The notes under the pieces were generated by a model. The model ran no database searches. It saw only the letters and a list, made by a program, of their open reading frames with translations, and was not told where the DNA came from. From Rhodobacter sp. (GTDB lineage: Bacteria; Pseudomonadota; Alphaproteobacteria; Rhodobacterales; Rhodobacteraceae): DNA of 64,000 bases. Of this stretch, positions 56,448 through 64,000 are shown piece by piece (the first letter of the stretch is position 1; each line of letters begins with the position of its first letter). The DNA is taken from contig JACKKE010000002.1 in assembly GCA_020637595.1 (NCBI GenBank), positions 265,742 to 329,741 of the forward strand, given 5' to 3'. A program made the translations under genes and the position numbers.

Positions 56448-58805
56448 ATGACCGACACCGACATTGATACTGCGCCGGAGCGGCTGGACCGGGCGCGGCG
56501 CATTGCCCTGGCCATCGGCTTTGTGCTGGTCGTCATCGGCATGCTGAACAACCTGCCGGTCTTTCCCGGGCTCGAAGAAGGGCTGCGCAGCCTGACGGGC
56601 ATCGACGGGCTACGGGTCGGCCGGTTCCCGTATCAGTATCTGTTTCCGCTGGCGCTGGTGCTGATGCTGACCGCCGTGGCCTTGCAGCATTCGTTCTTCC
56701 GCGACGCCCGCCGGCTGGGCCGGTCGGCCCCGATGTGCGGCGCGGCGCTGGCGATCGACATCGCGCTGGTGCTGGCCGCGGTCGCGGTCGCGCTGGCCTA
56801 TCTGAACGAAATCAGCTCGGTCTGCCTGATTGATCAGGTCACCGGCGCGCGGGCGCAGCTGATCGCCGATGCCCTGGCGCGCGAGACGGAATTCGCCCGG
56901 CTCTATGGCCTGCCGGTGCCGACCTCGGTCGACGATCCGGCCTGTGTCGCCACCCTGGGCCTGTGGCTGCTGCCGCTGGTCGGCATCGCCGTGTCGATCT
57001 TTCTGATCTACAACATCCACGTCTGGGGGCTGCCCCTGGTGATGGTGGCGATCGCGATGGCCGCCTATACGATCATCACCATCCTGGTCTGGTATATCCA
57101 CGGCCCCGAAGGCCTCAACCGCTATGCCTATACCATGCTGGGCGGCGAGCCGCGGATGCTGACCGATGGCCTGCCCAACATCCGCGATGCACTGGTGAAC
57201 AACTCGGCCGGATTGCTGGGCCGGTTTATGAACATTCTCCTGACCACGGTCTTTCCCTATATCCTGCTCGGCAGCCTGTTCGGGGTTTCGGCCGGCGGGC
57301 AGGCGTTGATCAAGATCGCCTTTCTGTGGACACGGCGACTGCGCGGCGGTCCGGCCCATGCGGCGATCATCAGCTCGGCGATGTTCGGCACGATTTCGGG
57401 CGGGCCGGTGGTCAACGTCATGTCGACCGGCGTGCTGACCATCCCGATGATGCTCAAGCGTGGCTTCAGCAAGACATTTGCCGGCGGGATCGAGGCCGCG
57501 GCCTCGTCCGGCGGGCAGATCATGCCGCCGGTGATGGGGGTTGCGGCCTTCATCCTCGCCAGCATGACCAACGTTCCCTACAGCGAGGTGATCGTCGCCG
57601 CGCTGATCCCGGCGGTCGCCTTCTTTGGCGCGCTGTTCCTGGCGGTGCTGTTCCAGGCGCGCAAGCAGGGGATCGAGGCGGTCGGCCAGGTGACCGAGGA
57701 CATGCGACTGACCCGCGACGACTGGCTGAACCTGGTGATGATCGCGCTGCCGATCCTGGTGATCCTGGTCTTGCTTCTGACACCCAAGGAAACCGTCGGC
57801 TGCGGCCTGATGGGCACCCTGTTGGGGGTCGAGCGGATCGCCACCGAAACCGGCTGCCGGGTGACCGAGCTGCCGTGGCTGATGCAGGTGTTTCGCAACT
57901 CGGCGGGCAGCTCGGGCGCGGCCGGCTGGTGGGCCTGTATGATCCTGATCGCGTTGTTCTTCCTCGACCGGGACATCCGCCGCCATCCGGGGCGCCTGCT
58001 GCGCGCCTTTGCCGAGGCAGGCGTCAGCATCAGCGGCCTCTACCTGATGTTCCTGGCGGTGTCGGTGGTCGATTTCTGCCTGAACCTCACCGGGCTGTCG
58101 GGGTTCATCGCCCGCGATTTCCTGGCGCTGCTGCAGGACTTCGGTGGCCTGATCCACGAGGCGGGGCTGTTCTTTTTCGTCGCGCTCATGGTGACGATGC
58201 TGCTGGCGGTGCTGCTGGGCATGGGGATGCCCTCGGTTCCGGCCTATATCAACGTGGCGCTGATCATGGGGCCGCTGCTGTCGGGGCTGGGGATCTCGAT
58301 CTTTACCGCCAACATGTTCATCTTCTACTTTGCGGTGGCTTCGTCGATCACCCCGCCGATCGCCGTTGCGGCCTTTGCCGCCGCGACGATCACCAAGGCC
58401 GATCCCATGCGCACCGGTTTTGCCGCCGTGCGGCTGGGGATCGTCATGTTCGTGATCCCGTTCATCTTCTGCTATTACCCCGAGCTTTTGCTGATCGAAC
58501 CGGCGCAGTTGTCGCCGGCGGGCGGGGCCGCGCCGTATCTGCCCGGCTACGACGGGACGGTCCATGTCGTGCCGCTCGCGTTGCTGATCGGGCGGTTGGC
58601 CTTTGGCCTCTATCTGCTGGCCAGCGCCGTCGCCCGCTTTGACCACAAGGCCCTGAGCCTGACCGAAACCGGCCTGCGCCTTCTGCTGGCGGCGCTGGTC
58701 ATGGCGACCCCCGTTGCCGTCTATGGCCCGGCGCTGATCGTGGGCGCGGCGGTCATCGCCTGGCACTATCGCGGCGCCTTCGCGCACCGCGCCGCCGCCG
58801 GTTGA
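56448..58805 (+). CDS. TAXI-TRAP transporter fused permease (DctQ-DctM-like)
   Basis: A 785-residue polytopic membrane protein with about 18 predicted helices, in which small and large TRAP permease parts are fused. The DctM-like blocks SAMFGTISGGPVVNVMSTGVLTIPMM, EAAASSGGQIMPPVMGVAAF and LLGMGMPSVPAYINVALIMGP are typical of the TAXI branch (TIGR02123-like). Transport is driven by Na+ or H+ gradient. ATG 56448 was chosen because GGGGGCGG lies in front; ATG 56436 would add MGGG. A hydrophilic loop around residues 125-155 with two Cys is unusual. Confidence 0.9.
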   Translation: MTDTDIDTAPERLDRARRIALAIGFVLVVIGMLNNLPVFPGLEEGLRSLTGIDGLRVGRFPYQYLFPLALVLMLTAVALQHSFFRDARRLGRSAPMCGAALAIDIALVLAAVAVALAYLNEISSVCLIDQVTGARAQLIADALARETEFARLYGLPVPTSVDDPACVATLGLWLLPLVGIAVSIFLIYNIHVWGLPLVMVAIAMAAYTIITILVWYIHGPEGLNRYAYTMLGGEPRMLTDGLPNIRDALVNNSAGLLGRFMNILLTTVFPYILLGSLFGVSAGGQALIKIAFLWTRRLRGGPAHAAIISSAMFGTISGGPVVNVMSTGVLTIPMMLKRGFSKTFAGGIEAAASSGGQIMPPVMGVAAFILASMTNVPYSEVIVAALIPAVAFFGALFLAVLFQARKQGIEAVGQVTEDMRLTRDDWLNLVMIALPILVILVLLLTPKETVGCGLMGTLLGVERIATETGCRVTELPWLMQVFRNSAGSSGAAGWWACMILIALFFLDRDIRRHPGRLLRAFAEAGVSISGLYLMFLAVSVVDFCLNLTGLSGFIARDFLALLQDFGGLIHEAGLFFFVALMVTMLLAVLLGMGMPSVPAYINVALIMGPLLSGLGISIFTANMFIFYFAVASSITPPIAVAAFAAATITKADPMRTGFAAVRLGIVMFVIPFIFCYYPELLLIEPAQLSPAGGAAPYLPGYDGTVHVVPLALLIGRLAFGLYLLASAVARFDHKALSLTETGLRLLLAALVMATPVAVYGPALIVGAAVIAWHYRGAFAHRAAAG

Positions 58806-58835
58806 TCCGGCGACACCCAACAGAAAGACACGCCG

Positions 58836-61800
58836 ATGTTCAAAAGACTACTGATTGCCAATCGCGGGGAAATCGCCATCCGTATCGCGCGGACGGCCGA
58901 GGCGATGGGGATCGAAACCATTGCCCTGTATTCCGAGGATGACGAGACGGCCCTGCACCGCCTGCGTGCGACCCGTGATCTGGCGTTGAGCGGGTCGGGG
59001 CCGGCGGCCTATCTCGATCAGGCGCAGATCCTCGATCTGGCGCGCGAGTGCGGCGCGGATGCGATCCATCCGGGCTATGGGTTTCTCAGCGAGAACGCCG
59101 GGTTTGCCGCCCGCTGCGCGGCCGAGGGGATCCGGTTCATCGGGCCCGATCCCGACGCGCTGCGCTTGTTCGGGGACAAGGCCGAGGCCCGCGCGCTGGC
59201 GCAGCGATGCGGCGTTCCGGTGCCCCTGGGAACCGATGGCGGCGCCGGGCCCGAGGCGGCGGTGGCGCTGTTCGAGCAGGGCGTTGCGGCGTTGATGGTC
59301 AAGGCGGTATCGGGGGGCGGCGGGCGTGGCATGCGGCTGGTCGATACGCCCGACCGGCTGGAGGCGGCGATGCACGAGGCCGGCGCCGAGGCCCTGGCGG
59401 CGATCGGTCTGGGCGATGTCTATGTCGAGGAATTCATCCCCGATGCGCGCCACATCGAGATTCAGGTGATCGGTGACGGCAAGGCTGTGACCCATGCAGG
59501 CGAGCGCGAATGCACCCTGCAACGGCGGCACCAGAAGGTGATCGAATTCGCGCCGAGCCCCCATCTGGACCCCGCGCTGCGGGCGCAGATGATCGAGGCG
59601 GCGCTGACGATGGCGCGGGCGGTGGGGTATCAGGGGCTGGGCACCTTCGAGTTCCTGGTGTCGAACGACCCGGCGGCAGGGCGGCCTTTTGCCTTCATCG
59701 AATGCAATCCCCGTCTGCAGGTCGAACACACGGTGACGGAACAGGTTATGGCGGTTGATCTGGTCGAGGCGCAGATCGCCATCGCCGCCGGGCGATCGCT
59801 GGCCGATCTGGGTTTGGCCGATCTGGGCGCGCGCGCGCCAGAGGGTGCTGCGCTGCAGTTGCGGCTGTCGGTGGACAAGGGGGCCGGCGGCAACCGGATC
59901 GACGTGTTCGACCTGCCCAGTGGCCCGGGTGTGCGCTGCGATGTCGCCGGCTATACCGGCTATCGGCCCAGCCCGCGGTTCGACCCGCTGATCGGCAAGA
60001 TCATCGTGCACGAGCCGCGCGGCAACTATCCGGCCTTGCTGGCCAAGGCGCGGCGGATGCTGGCCGAAACGCGGATCGAGGGGCTGCCGACCAATCTGGG
60101 CCTGTTGCGGGGTCTGCTGGCGCATCCGGCAGTGGCCGAGGACCAGGTGGATACCGAGTTCATGGACCGTGCGGCGGCCGAGCTGGTTGCGCCCGTGACC
60201 GCCGCCCCCCGGTTCTTTGCAGCGCCGCTGCCGGGGGCTGAGGCCGACCTCGAGCCGACCCGCGCGATCCCCGAGGGCTGCGCGGCGGTGCCGGCGCCGC
60301 TGGCGGGGTCGGTGGTTCACCTGCATGTCGGCGAGGGCGATCTGGTCGGGGTGAACTCGCCGGTGGCGGTCATCGAGGCGATGAAGATGCAGAACACCGT
60401 GCTGTCCGGTGTGAACGGCATCGTCCGGCGGCTGGCCTGTGATCTGGGCGATGTGCTGGGCGAGGCCGATCCGATCCTCTATGTCGAACCCAGCGATGCG
60501 GTGGTGCTGGACGACGGCGACAGCGCCGAGATCGACCTCGACCATATTCCCGACAGCCTCGCGGTGGTGCGCGCGGCACGGGCGCGGATCTTTGACGAGG
60601 CGCGCCCCGCCGCCGTCGAGAAGCTGCGCAAGCGCGGCAAGCCGACCACCCGCCAGAACCTCGCCACGCTCTGCGATGCCGGCAGTTTCCTCGAGATCGG
60701 ATCGCTGACCGTCTCGACGATGGGCGGCACGCTGGATCGCGAGGTGGCACGGGGGATCAGCCCGGCCGACGGTCTGGTCTGCGGCCATGCGCGGATCAAC
60801 TCGGACCTGTTCGGCCCCGAGGCCGCGCGCTGCATCGTGCTGGCCTTTGATCCGTCAGTTTACGGCGGCACGATGGGCAAGATCGCCAAGGACAAGATCG
60901 AACGGGTGATGCGCATCGCCAAGGCGGGGCGTCTGCCGATCGTCTTCATCGTCGAGGGTGGCGGCGCGCGCTCGGGCGAGAGCGAAAGCGACATCCGCGA
61001 CGGCACCGCCAAGATGGAGGTGTTTCGGCTGTTTGCGGAACTCAAGGGGCACCTGCCGCTGGTCGGTATCGTCGCCGGCAACTGCTTTGCCGGGCATGCC
61101 GCCTTTGCCGGGATGTGCGACGTGATCATCGCCACGCCCGAGGCCTCGATCGGGATGGCCGGCCCGGCGATGATCGAGGGCGCGGGGCTGGGCCGCTATG
61201 CCGCGCGCGAGATCGGCCCGGCGGGCGTGCACAGCCGCACCGGGGTGATCGACATTCTGGTCGAGTCCGAGGCCGAAGCGATGAGCGCGGCGCGGCGGTA
61301 TCTGAGCTATTTCCAAGGCCAGTCGCCCGACATCAGCTTTGCCGATCAGCGCCTGCTGCGGCATGTGGTGCCGCTCGACCGGACCCATGTCTATGACATG
61401 CGCCATGCCATCGCGCTGGTTGCGGATACCGGCTCGTTTAGTGAATTGCGCGCCGAGTTCGGTCGCGCGGTGATCACCGGCTTTATCCGCGTCGAGGGGA
61501 TGCCGCTGGGGGTGCTGGCCAGCAACCCGCGGCACATGGGCGGCGCGCTCGACGCCGAGGCCTCGGACAAGGCGGCGCATTTCATGCAGCACTGCAACGC
61601 CTTCGGCCTGCCGATCGTGTCCTTTGTCGACACGCCCGGGTTCATGGTCGGTCCGGCCGCCGAGCAGGAGGCACTGGTGCGCCGGGTCAGCCGGATGTTC
61701 ATCGCCGGGGCGCAGCTGCGGGTGCCGCTGTTCACCTGCGTGCTGCGCAAGTGTTATGGCCTCGGCGGGGTGGCGATGAACGGCGGCAGCCAGTCAACGC

Positions 61801-62102
61801 CGCTGACCGTTGTCGCCTGGCCGACCGGCGAGTTCGGCGCGATGAACCCCGAGGGCTCGGTCGAAATCGCCTATAAGCGCGAGCTGGAGGCGATCACCGA
61901 CCCCGAGGCGCGCGCCGCGCTGGTGCGCAAATACGCTGCCGAATTCTATGAATACGGCACCGCGCTGAACATGGCCAAGACCGGCAAGTTCGATGAGGTG
62001 ATCGACCCGGTGGACACCCGCCACTGGATCGCGACCGGCCTGCGCGCCACCCGCGGCAAGGGGATTGCCCCGGATACGCGCCCCTATCTCGACACCTGGT
62101 GA
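58836..62102 (+). CDS. Single-chain biotin-dependent acyl-CoA carboxylase
   Basis: A 1088-residue multidomain enzyme. Residues 1-445 are biotin carboxylase (MFKRLLIANRGEIAIRI, HPGYGFLSEN, KAVSGGGGRGMR, FIECNPRLQVEHTVTE). Residues about 485-560 are the biotinyl domain with AVIEAMKMQN, biotin Lys517. Residues about 590-1088 are carboxyltransferase with both N and C lobes (IVEGGGARSGES, FAGHAAFAGMCDVIIATP; SFVDTPGFMVGPAAEQEA, GGVAMNGGSQ). This one-chain layout is that of the homohexameric long-chain acyl-CoA carboxylases described from some bacteria. The acyl-CoA substrate is open. A GC hairpin follows the stop. Confidence 0.93.
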   Translation: MFKRLLIANRGEIAIRIARTAEAMGIETIALYSEDDETALHRLRATRDLALSGSGPAAYLDQAQILDLARECGADAIHPGYGFLSENAGFAARCAAEGIRFIGPDPDALRLFGDKAEARALAQRCGVPVPLGTDGGAGPEAAVALFEQGVAALMVKAVSGGGGRGMRLVDTPDRLEAAMHEAGAEALAAIGLGDVYVEEFIPDARHIEIQVIGDGKAVTHAGERECTLQRRHQKVIEFAPSPHLDPALRAQMIEAALTMARAVGYQGLGTFEFLVSNDPAAGRPFAFIECNPRLQVEHTVTEQVMAVDLVEAQIAIAAGRSLADLGLADLGARAPEGAALQLRLSVDKGAGGNRIDVFDLPSGPGVRCDVAGYTGYRPSPRFDPLIGKIIVHEPRGNYPALLAKARRMLAETRIEGLPTNLGLLRGLLAHPAVAEDQVDTEFMDRAAAELVAPVTAAPRFFAAPLPGAEADLEPTRAIPEGCAAVPAPLAGSVVHLHVGEGDLVGVNSPVAVIEAMKMQNTVLSGVNGIVRRLACDLGDVLGEADPILYVEPSDAVVLDDGDSAEIDLDHIPDSLAVVRAARARIFDEARPAAVEKLRKRGKPTTRQNLATLCDAGSFLEIGSLTVSTMGGTLDREVARGISPADGLVCGHARINSDLFGPEAARCIVLAFDPSVYGGTMGKIAKDKIERVMRIAKAGRLPIVFIVEGGGARSGESESDIRDGTAKMEVFRLFAELKGHLPLVGIVAGNCFAGHAAFAGMCDVIIATPEASIGMAGPAMIEGAGLGRYAAREIGPAGVHSRTGVIDILVESEAEAMSAARRYLSYFQGQSPDISFADQRLLRHVVPLDRTHVYDMRHAIALVADTGSFSELRAEFGRAVITGFIRVEGMPLGVLASNPRHMGGALDAEASDKAAHFMQHCNAFGLPIVSFVDTPGFMVGPAAEQEALVRRVSRMFIAGAQLRVPLFTCVLRKCYGLGGVAMNGGSQSTPLTVVAWPTGEFGAMNPEGSVEIAYKRELEAITDPEARAALVRKYAAEFYEYGTALNMAKTGKFDEVIDPVDTRHWIATGLRATRGKGIAPDTRPYLDTW

Positions 62103-62117
62103 CGCCCGCGGGGCGTC
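62101..62117 (+). other. Hairpin at the carboxylase stop codon
   Basis: GACGCCC-GCG-GGGCGTC (7-bp stem, 3-nt loop) starts inside the TGA stop of the carboxylase gene. It lacks a T tract and is more likely an mRNA 3' stabiliser or pause site than a full terminator. Confidence 0.45.
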
Positions 62118-62183
62118 GCCACTGACCGGCCCGCGGCCTCGTCCGGCGGCGGGCGAAACGGGTTCCACAGGAGTTTTTACGCG

Positions 62184-63722
62184 ATGACGATACCCAGAAC
62201 GCCTTCGATGTCGGAAACGCTGGACCTGGTGTTTCGGTGGAATGCCGGGCGCACGCTGGTCCGCACCGAAACCGCCAGCCACACCGGCGCCGATGTCGAG
62301 CGCGCCACGCGGCGGATCGCCCTGGCCCTGCAGGGGCTGGGCGTCGGCGCGGGCGATACGGTCTGCCTGCTCGGCCACAACTCGTATACCTATCTGTGTT
62401 CCTATCTGGCGGTGCAGCGGCTGGGCGCGGTGCCCTCGGCGCTGCACACCCGCGAAAGTCCTGACAGCCTGGCCCGTGCGATGCGCCATGTCGGGGCCCG
62501 GGTGGTTCTGGCCGATGCGGGCCATGTGGAACAGGCCGAACAGGCGCTGGCTGCGGGGGCGATGGATCTGACGCTGGTCAACATCGACAGCACCGGCGCG
62601 GGGATGCATCAGCTCGACGCCCTGCTGGTGGGGAACGACAGCCGGCCGCTGCCGCCCGTTTCCCTGCCCGAGGACGCCCCGGCAGTGATCCTGCTGTCGT
62701 CGGGTTCGACCGGGATCCCAAAGGCCGTGGTGCACACGCAGAGGTCGATGAACGCCTTTGCCTCGCAGGCGCGGGCGCTGTTCGGGGACATCGGTCCGCA
62801 GACGCGGCATCTGCTGATCCTCGGCACCTCGTTTGCGGCCTGGACCTTTACCGCGATCCCGGTCCTGTGCGCAGGCGGCTGCCTGAGCATCCGCGCGGGG
62901 TTCGAGCCCGAGGAATTCTGCCGCACGATCGAGGCCGACCGCATCAACCACCTGGCGACGGTGCCGACGTTGATCCGCTTCCTGACGCCCGAGATCACGT
63001 CGAAATACGACCTGACCTCGTTGCGCACGGTGCTGTGTTCGGGCGAGGCGCCCCAGCGGTCGGATCTGGAGCGGATCCGCAGCTGGTCGCCAGAAACGGA
63101 TTTCCGCTGCCTCTACCTGGCCTCGGAAACCGGGCCCGCCACGGCAACGCTGGCCTCGCGCTACGATCTGACCGAGGGCGGAAAGCTGGGCTCCGCCGGC
63201 CGGCCCCTGCCCTTTGTCGACCTGAAGATCGTCGACCCGCAGGGGACACTGGACGACACATTGGCCCCCGGTGCGATCGGCGAAATCTGCCTGCGCGGCC
63301 CGTCGGTGGCGGCGCGCTATCACGCCGAGCCGGAGAAGACCGCCGCGAAGTTCGTCGATGGCTGGTGGCGTTCGGGCGATCTGGGGCGTCTGGACAGCGA
63401 TGGCTTCCTGTTCTTCGAAGGGCGCGCCGACAACATGATCAATACCGGCGGCATCAAGGTCTATAGCGAAGAAATCGAGGCGGTGCTGCTGGCGCACCCC
63501 GAGATCGAGATGGCGGCAGTGGTCGGCATGCCCGATCCCAAATGGGGCAACCGGATCGTCGCCCATGTCATCGCCCGCACGCCGCTCGACGCCGAGGCGG
63601 TTCTGGCATTCTGCGAGGAACAGGGGCTGGCCGGTTTCAAGAAACCGCGCGAGCTGCATTTCCACCGCGAACTGCCGCTGGGGCCGACCGGCAAGATCAA
63701 TCGCAACGCGCTGCGCGGCTGA
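62184..63722 (+). CDS. Acyl-CoA synthetase (AMP-forming ligase), second copy
   Basis: A 512-residue ANL-superfamily ligase, different from the one at 52419. The P-loop is ILLSSGSTGIPKAVVHT, then YLASETGPATAT, WWRSGDLGRLDSDGFLFFEGRADNMINTGGIKVYSEEIE and the catalytic C-terminal Lys in LGPTGKINRNALRG. It is preceded by CAGGAGTTTTTACGCG. Placed after the carboxylase and before a CoA-transferase, it may activate a later acid intermediate of the same pathway or an alternative substrate. Confidence 0.91.
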   Translation: MTIPRTPSMSETLDLVFRWNAGRTLVRTETASHTGADVERATRRIALALQGLGVGAGDTVCLLGHNSYTYLCSYLAVQRLGAVPSALHTRESPDSLARAMRHVGARVVLADAGHVEQAEQALAAGAMDLTLVNIDSTGAGMHQLDALLVGNDSRPLPPVSLPEDAPAVILLSSGSTGIPKAVVHTQRSMNAFASQARALFGDIGPQTRHLLILGTSFAAWTFTAIPVLCAGGCLSIRAGFEPEEFCRTIEADRINHLATVPTLIRFLTPEITSKYDLTSLRTVLCSGEAPQRSDLERIRSWSPETDFRCLYLASETGPATATLASRYDLTEGGKLGSAGRPLPFVDLKIVDPQGTLDDTLAPGAIGEICLRGPSVAARYHAEPEKTAAKFVDGWWRSGDLGRLDSDGFLFFEGRADNMINTGGIKVYSEEIEAVLLAHPEIEMAAVVGMPDPKWGNRIVAHVIARTPLDAEAVLAFCEEQGLAGFKKPRELHFHRELPLGPTGKINRNALRG

Positions 63723-63756
63723 GGCAGGCCGCGCGCGGAACAGGGGCAGGGGAACG

Positions 63757-64000
63757 ATGCTCGACGGAATTCGCATTGTCGAAATCGAAGGCGTGGGGCC
63801 GGGGCCGTTCGCGGCGATGTTGCTGGCGGACCTGGGGGCCGAGGTGATCGTCGCCCATCGCAGGGGTGGGGCGGCGATTCCCGGCGCGCCGGAACGGTCG
63901 CTGCTGGACCGCGGCAAACGCTCGATCGAGGTTGACCTGAAGGATCCGGCGGATATCGAGACGGTCAAGGCGCTGGTGTCCGGCGCCGATGGCCTGATCG
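63757..64000 (+). CDS. CaiB/BaiF (family III) CoA-transferase, N-terminal part
   Basis: The first 81 codons only; the gene runs off the right edge. MLDGIRIVEIEGVGPGPFAA followed by MLLADLGAEVIVAH and LLDRGKRSIEVDLKD is a class III CoA-transferase / alpha-methylacyl-CoA racemase opening. It strongly resembles the partial gene at 1-249, so two close paralogs bound the window. AGGGGAACG precedes the ATG. It follows the ligase by 34 bp and likely belongs to the same catabolic operon. Confidence 0.87.
   Translation, partial: MLDGIRIVEIEGVGPGPFAAMLLADLGAEVIVAHRRGGAAIPGAPERSLLDRGKRSIEVDLKDPADIETVKALVSGADGLI

Noticed and set aside
56610..58820. A 736-codon minus-strand frame opposite the TRAP permease
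   Set aside because: The low-complexity His/Gln/Arg/Asp-rich reading is exactly what antisense of a membrane protein gene gives; the plus-strand gene is certain.

Overview
This window is a contiguous piece of a GC-rich chromosome. It comes from an alphaproteobacterium of the order Rhodobacterales (Paracoccaceae / roseobacter type). This rests on gene order (trpC-moaC-moeA-lexA, and DUF2948-hisD ... UPF0262-phosphatase ... infA-maf-RNase G-yacG), on GAAC-N7-GAAC SOS boxes in front of lexA, on a type II lumazine synthase, and on dense operons joined by ATGA/GTGA overlaps. No rRNA, CRISPR array, transposase or prophage is visible; there is one tRNA (Thr-GGT).

Layout. 1-2.25 kb: end of a minus-strand operon (GT87 membrane glycosyltransferase, glycerophosphodiesterase, start of a CaiB/BaiF CoA-transferase). 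2.4-6.6 kb: trpC-moaC-(GIY-YIG protein)-moeA-lexA. The GIY-YIG gene looks inserted precisely between moaC and moeA, with a 10-bp direct repeat on both sides. 6.6-7.3 kb holds no gene. 7.3-15.6 kb: dapE, a hybrid sensor kinase, a LOG protein, a Ser/Thr dehydratase, a DMT-type membrane protein, dapD, an SGNH hydrolase and an unknown 111-residue protein.

15.7-30.8 kb is a complete phosphonate system. It has the importer phnCDE1E2 with an SDR and a left-handed beta-helix acyltransferase, then phnM1 and the regulator phnF (minus strand), and the C-P lyase operon phnG-H-I-(HAD)-J-K-L-N. A DUF1045 2H phosphoesterase and a second phnM, divergently arranged, follow. It contains an intra-operon terminator, a CTAG-rich operator, candidate Pho boxes, and a striking array of four 20-bp perfect palindromes, all centred on GTCGAC, between phnJ and phnK.

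31-42 kb: tRNA-Thr and the conserved Rhodobacterales housekeeping block (DUF2948, hisD, UPF0262, LMW phosphatase, infA, maf, RNase G, yacG). It is interrupted by a secreted 614-residue unknown, creatinase, and an overlapping NTF2-like/GNAT/nitrilase trio. 42-46.6 kb: an acetate kinase-PduL fusion, an FMN riboswitch before ribH2, a two-gene YeeE/YedE sulfur transporter, and msrA/msrB. 46.8-51.3 kb: a KRCGH-type isocitrate lyase family enzyme, a VOC protein, an alpha/beta hydrolase and a phosphonate-monoester-hydrolase-like sulfatase.

51.4-64 kb looks like one catabolic unit for an imported carboxylic acid: TetR regulator, acyl-CoA ligase, acyl-CoA dehydrogenase, TAXI-TRAP importer, a single-chain biotin-dependent acyl-CoA carboxylase, a second AMP-forming ligase and a CoA-transferase cut by the window end. 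That CoA-transferase is clearly paralogous to the one cut by the window start. A composite intergenic element (G/C hairpin plus CCCCGGGATATTTG...CGCAAAGAT) occurs four times, and one copy supplies the ATG of phnL.
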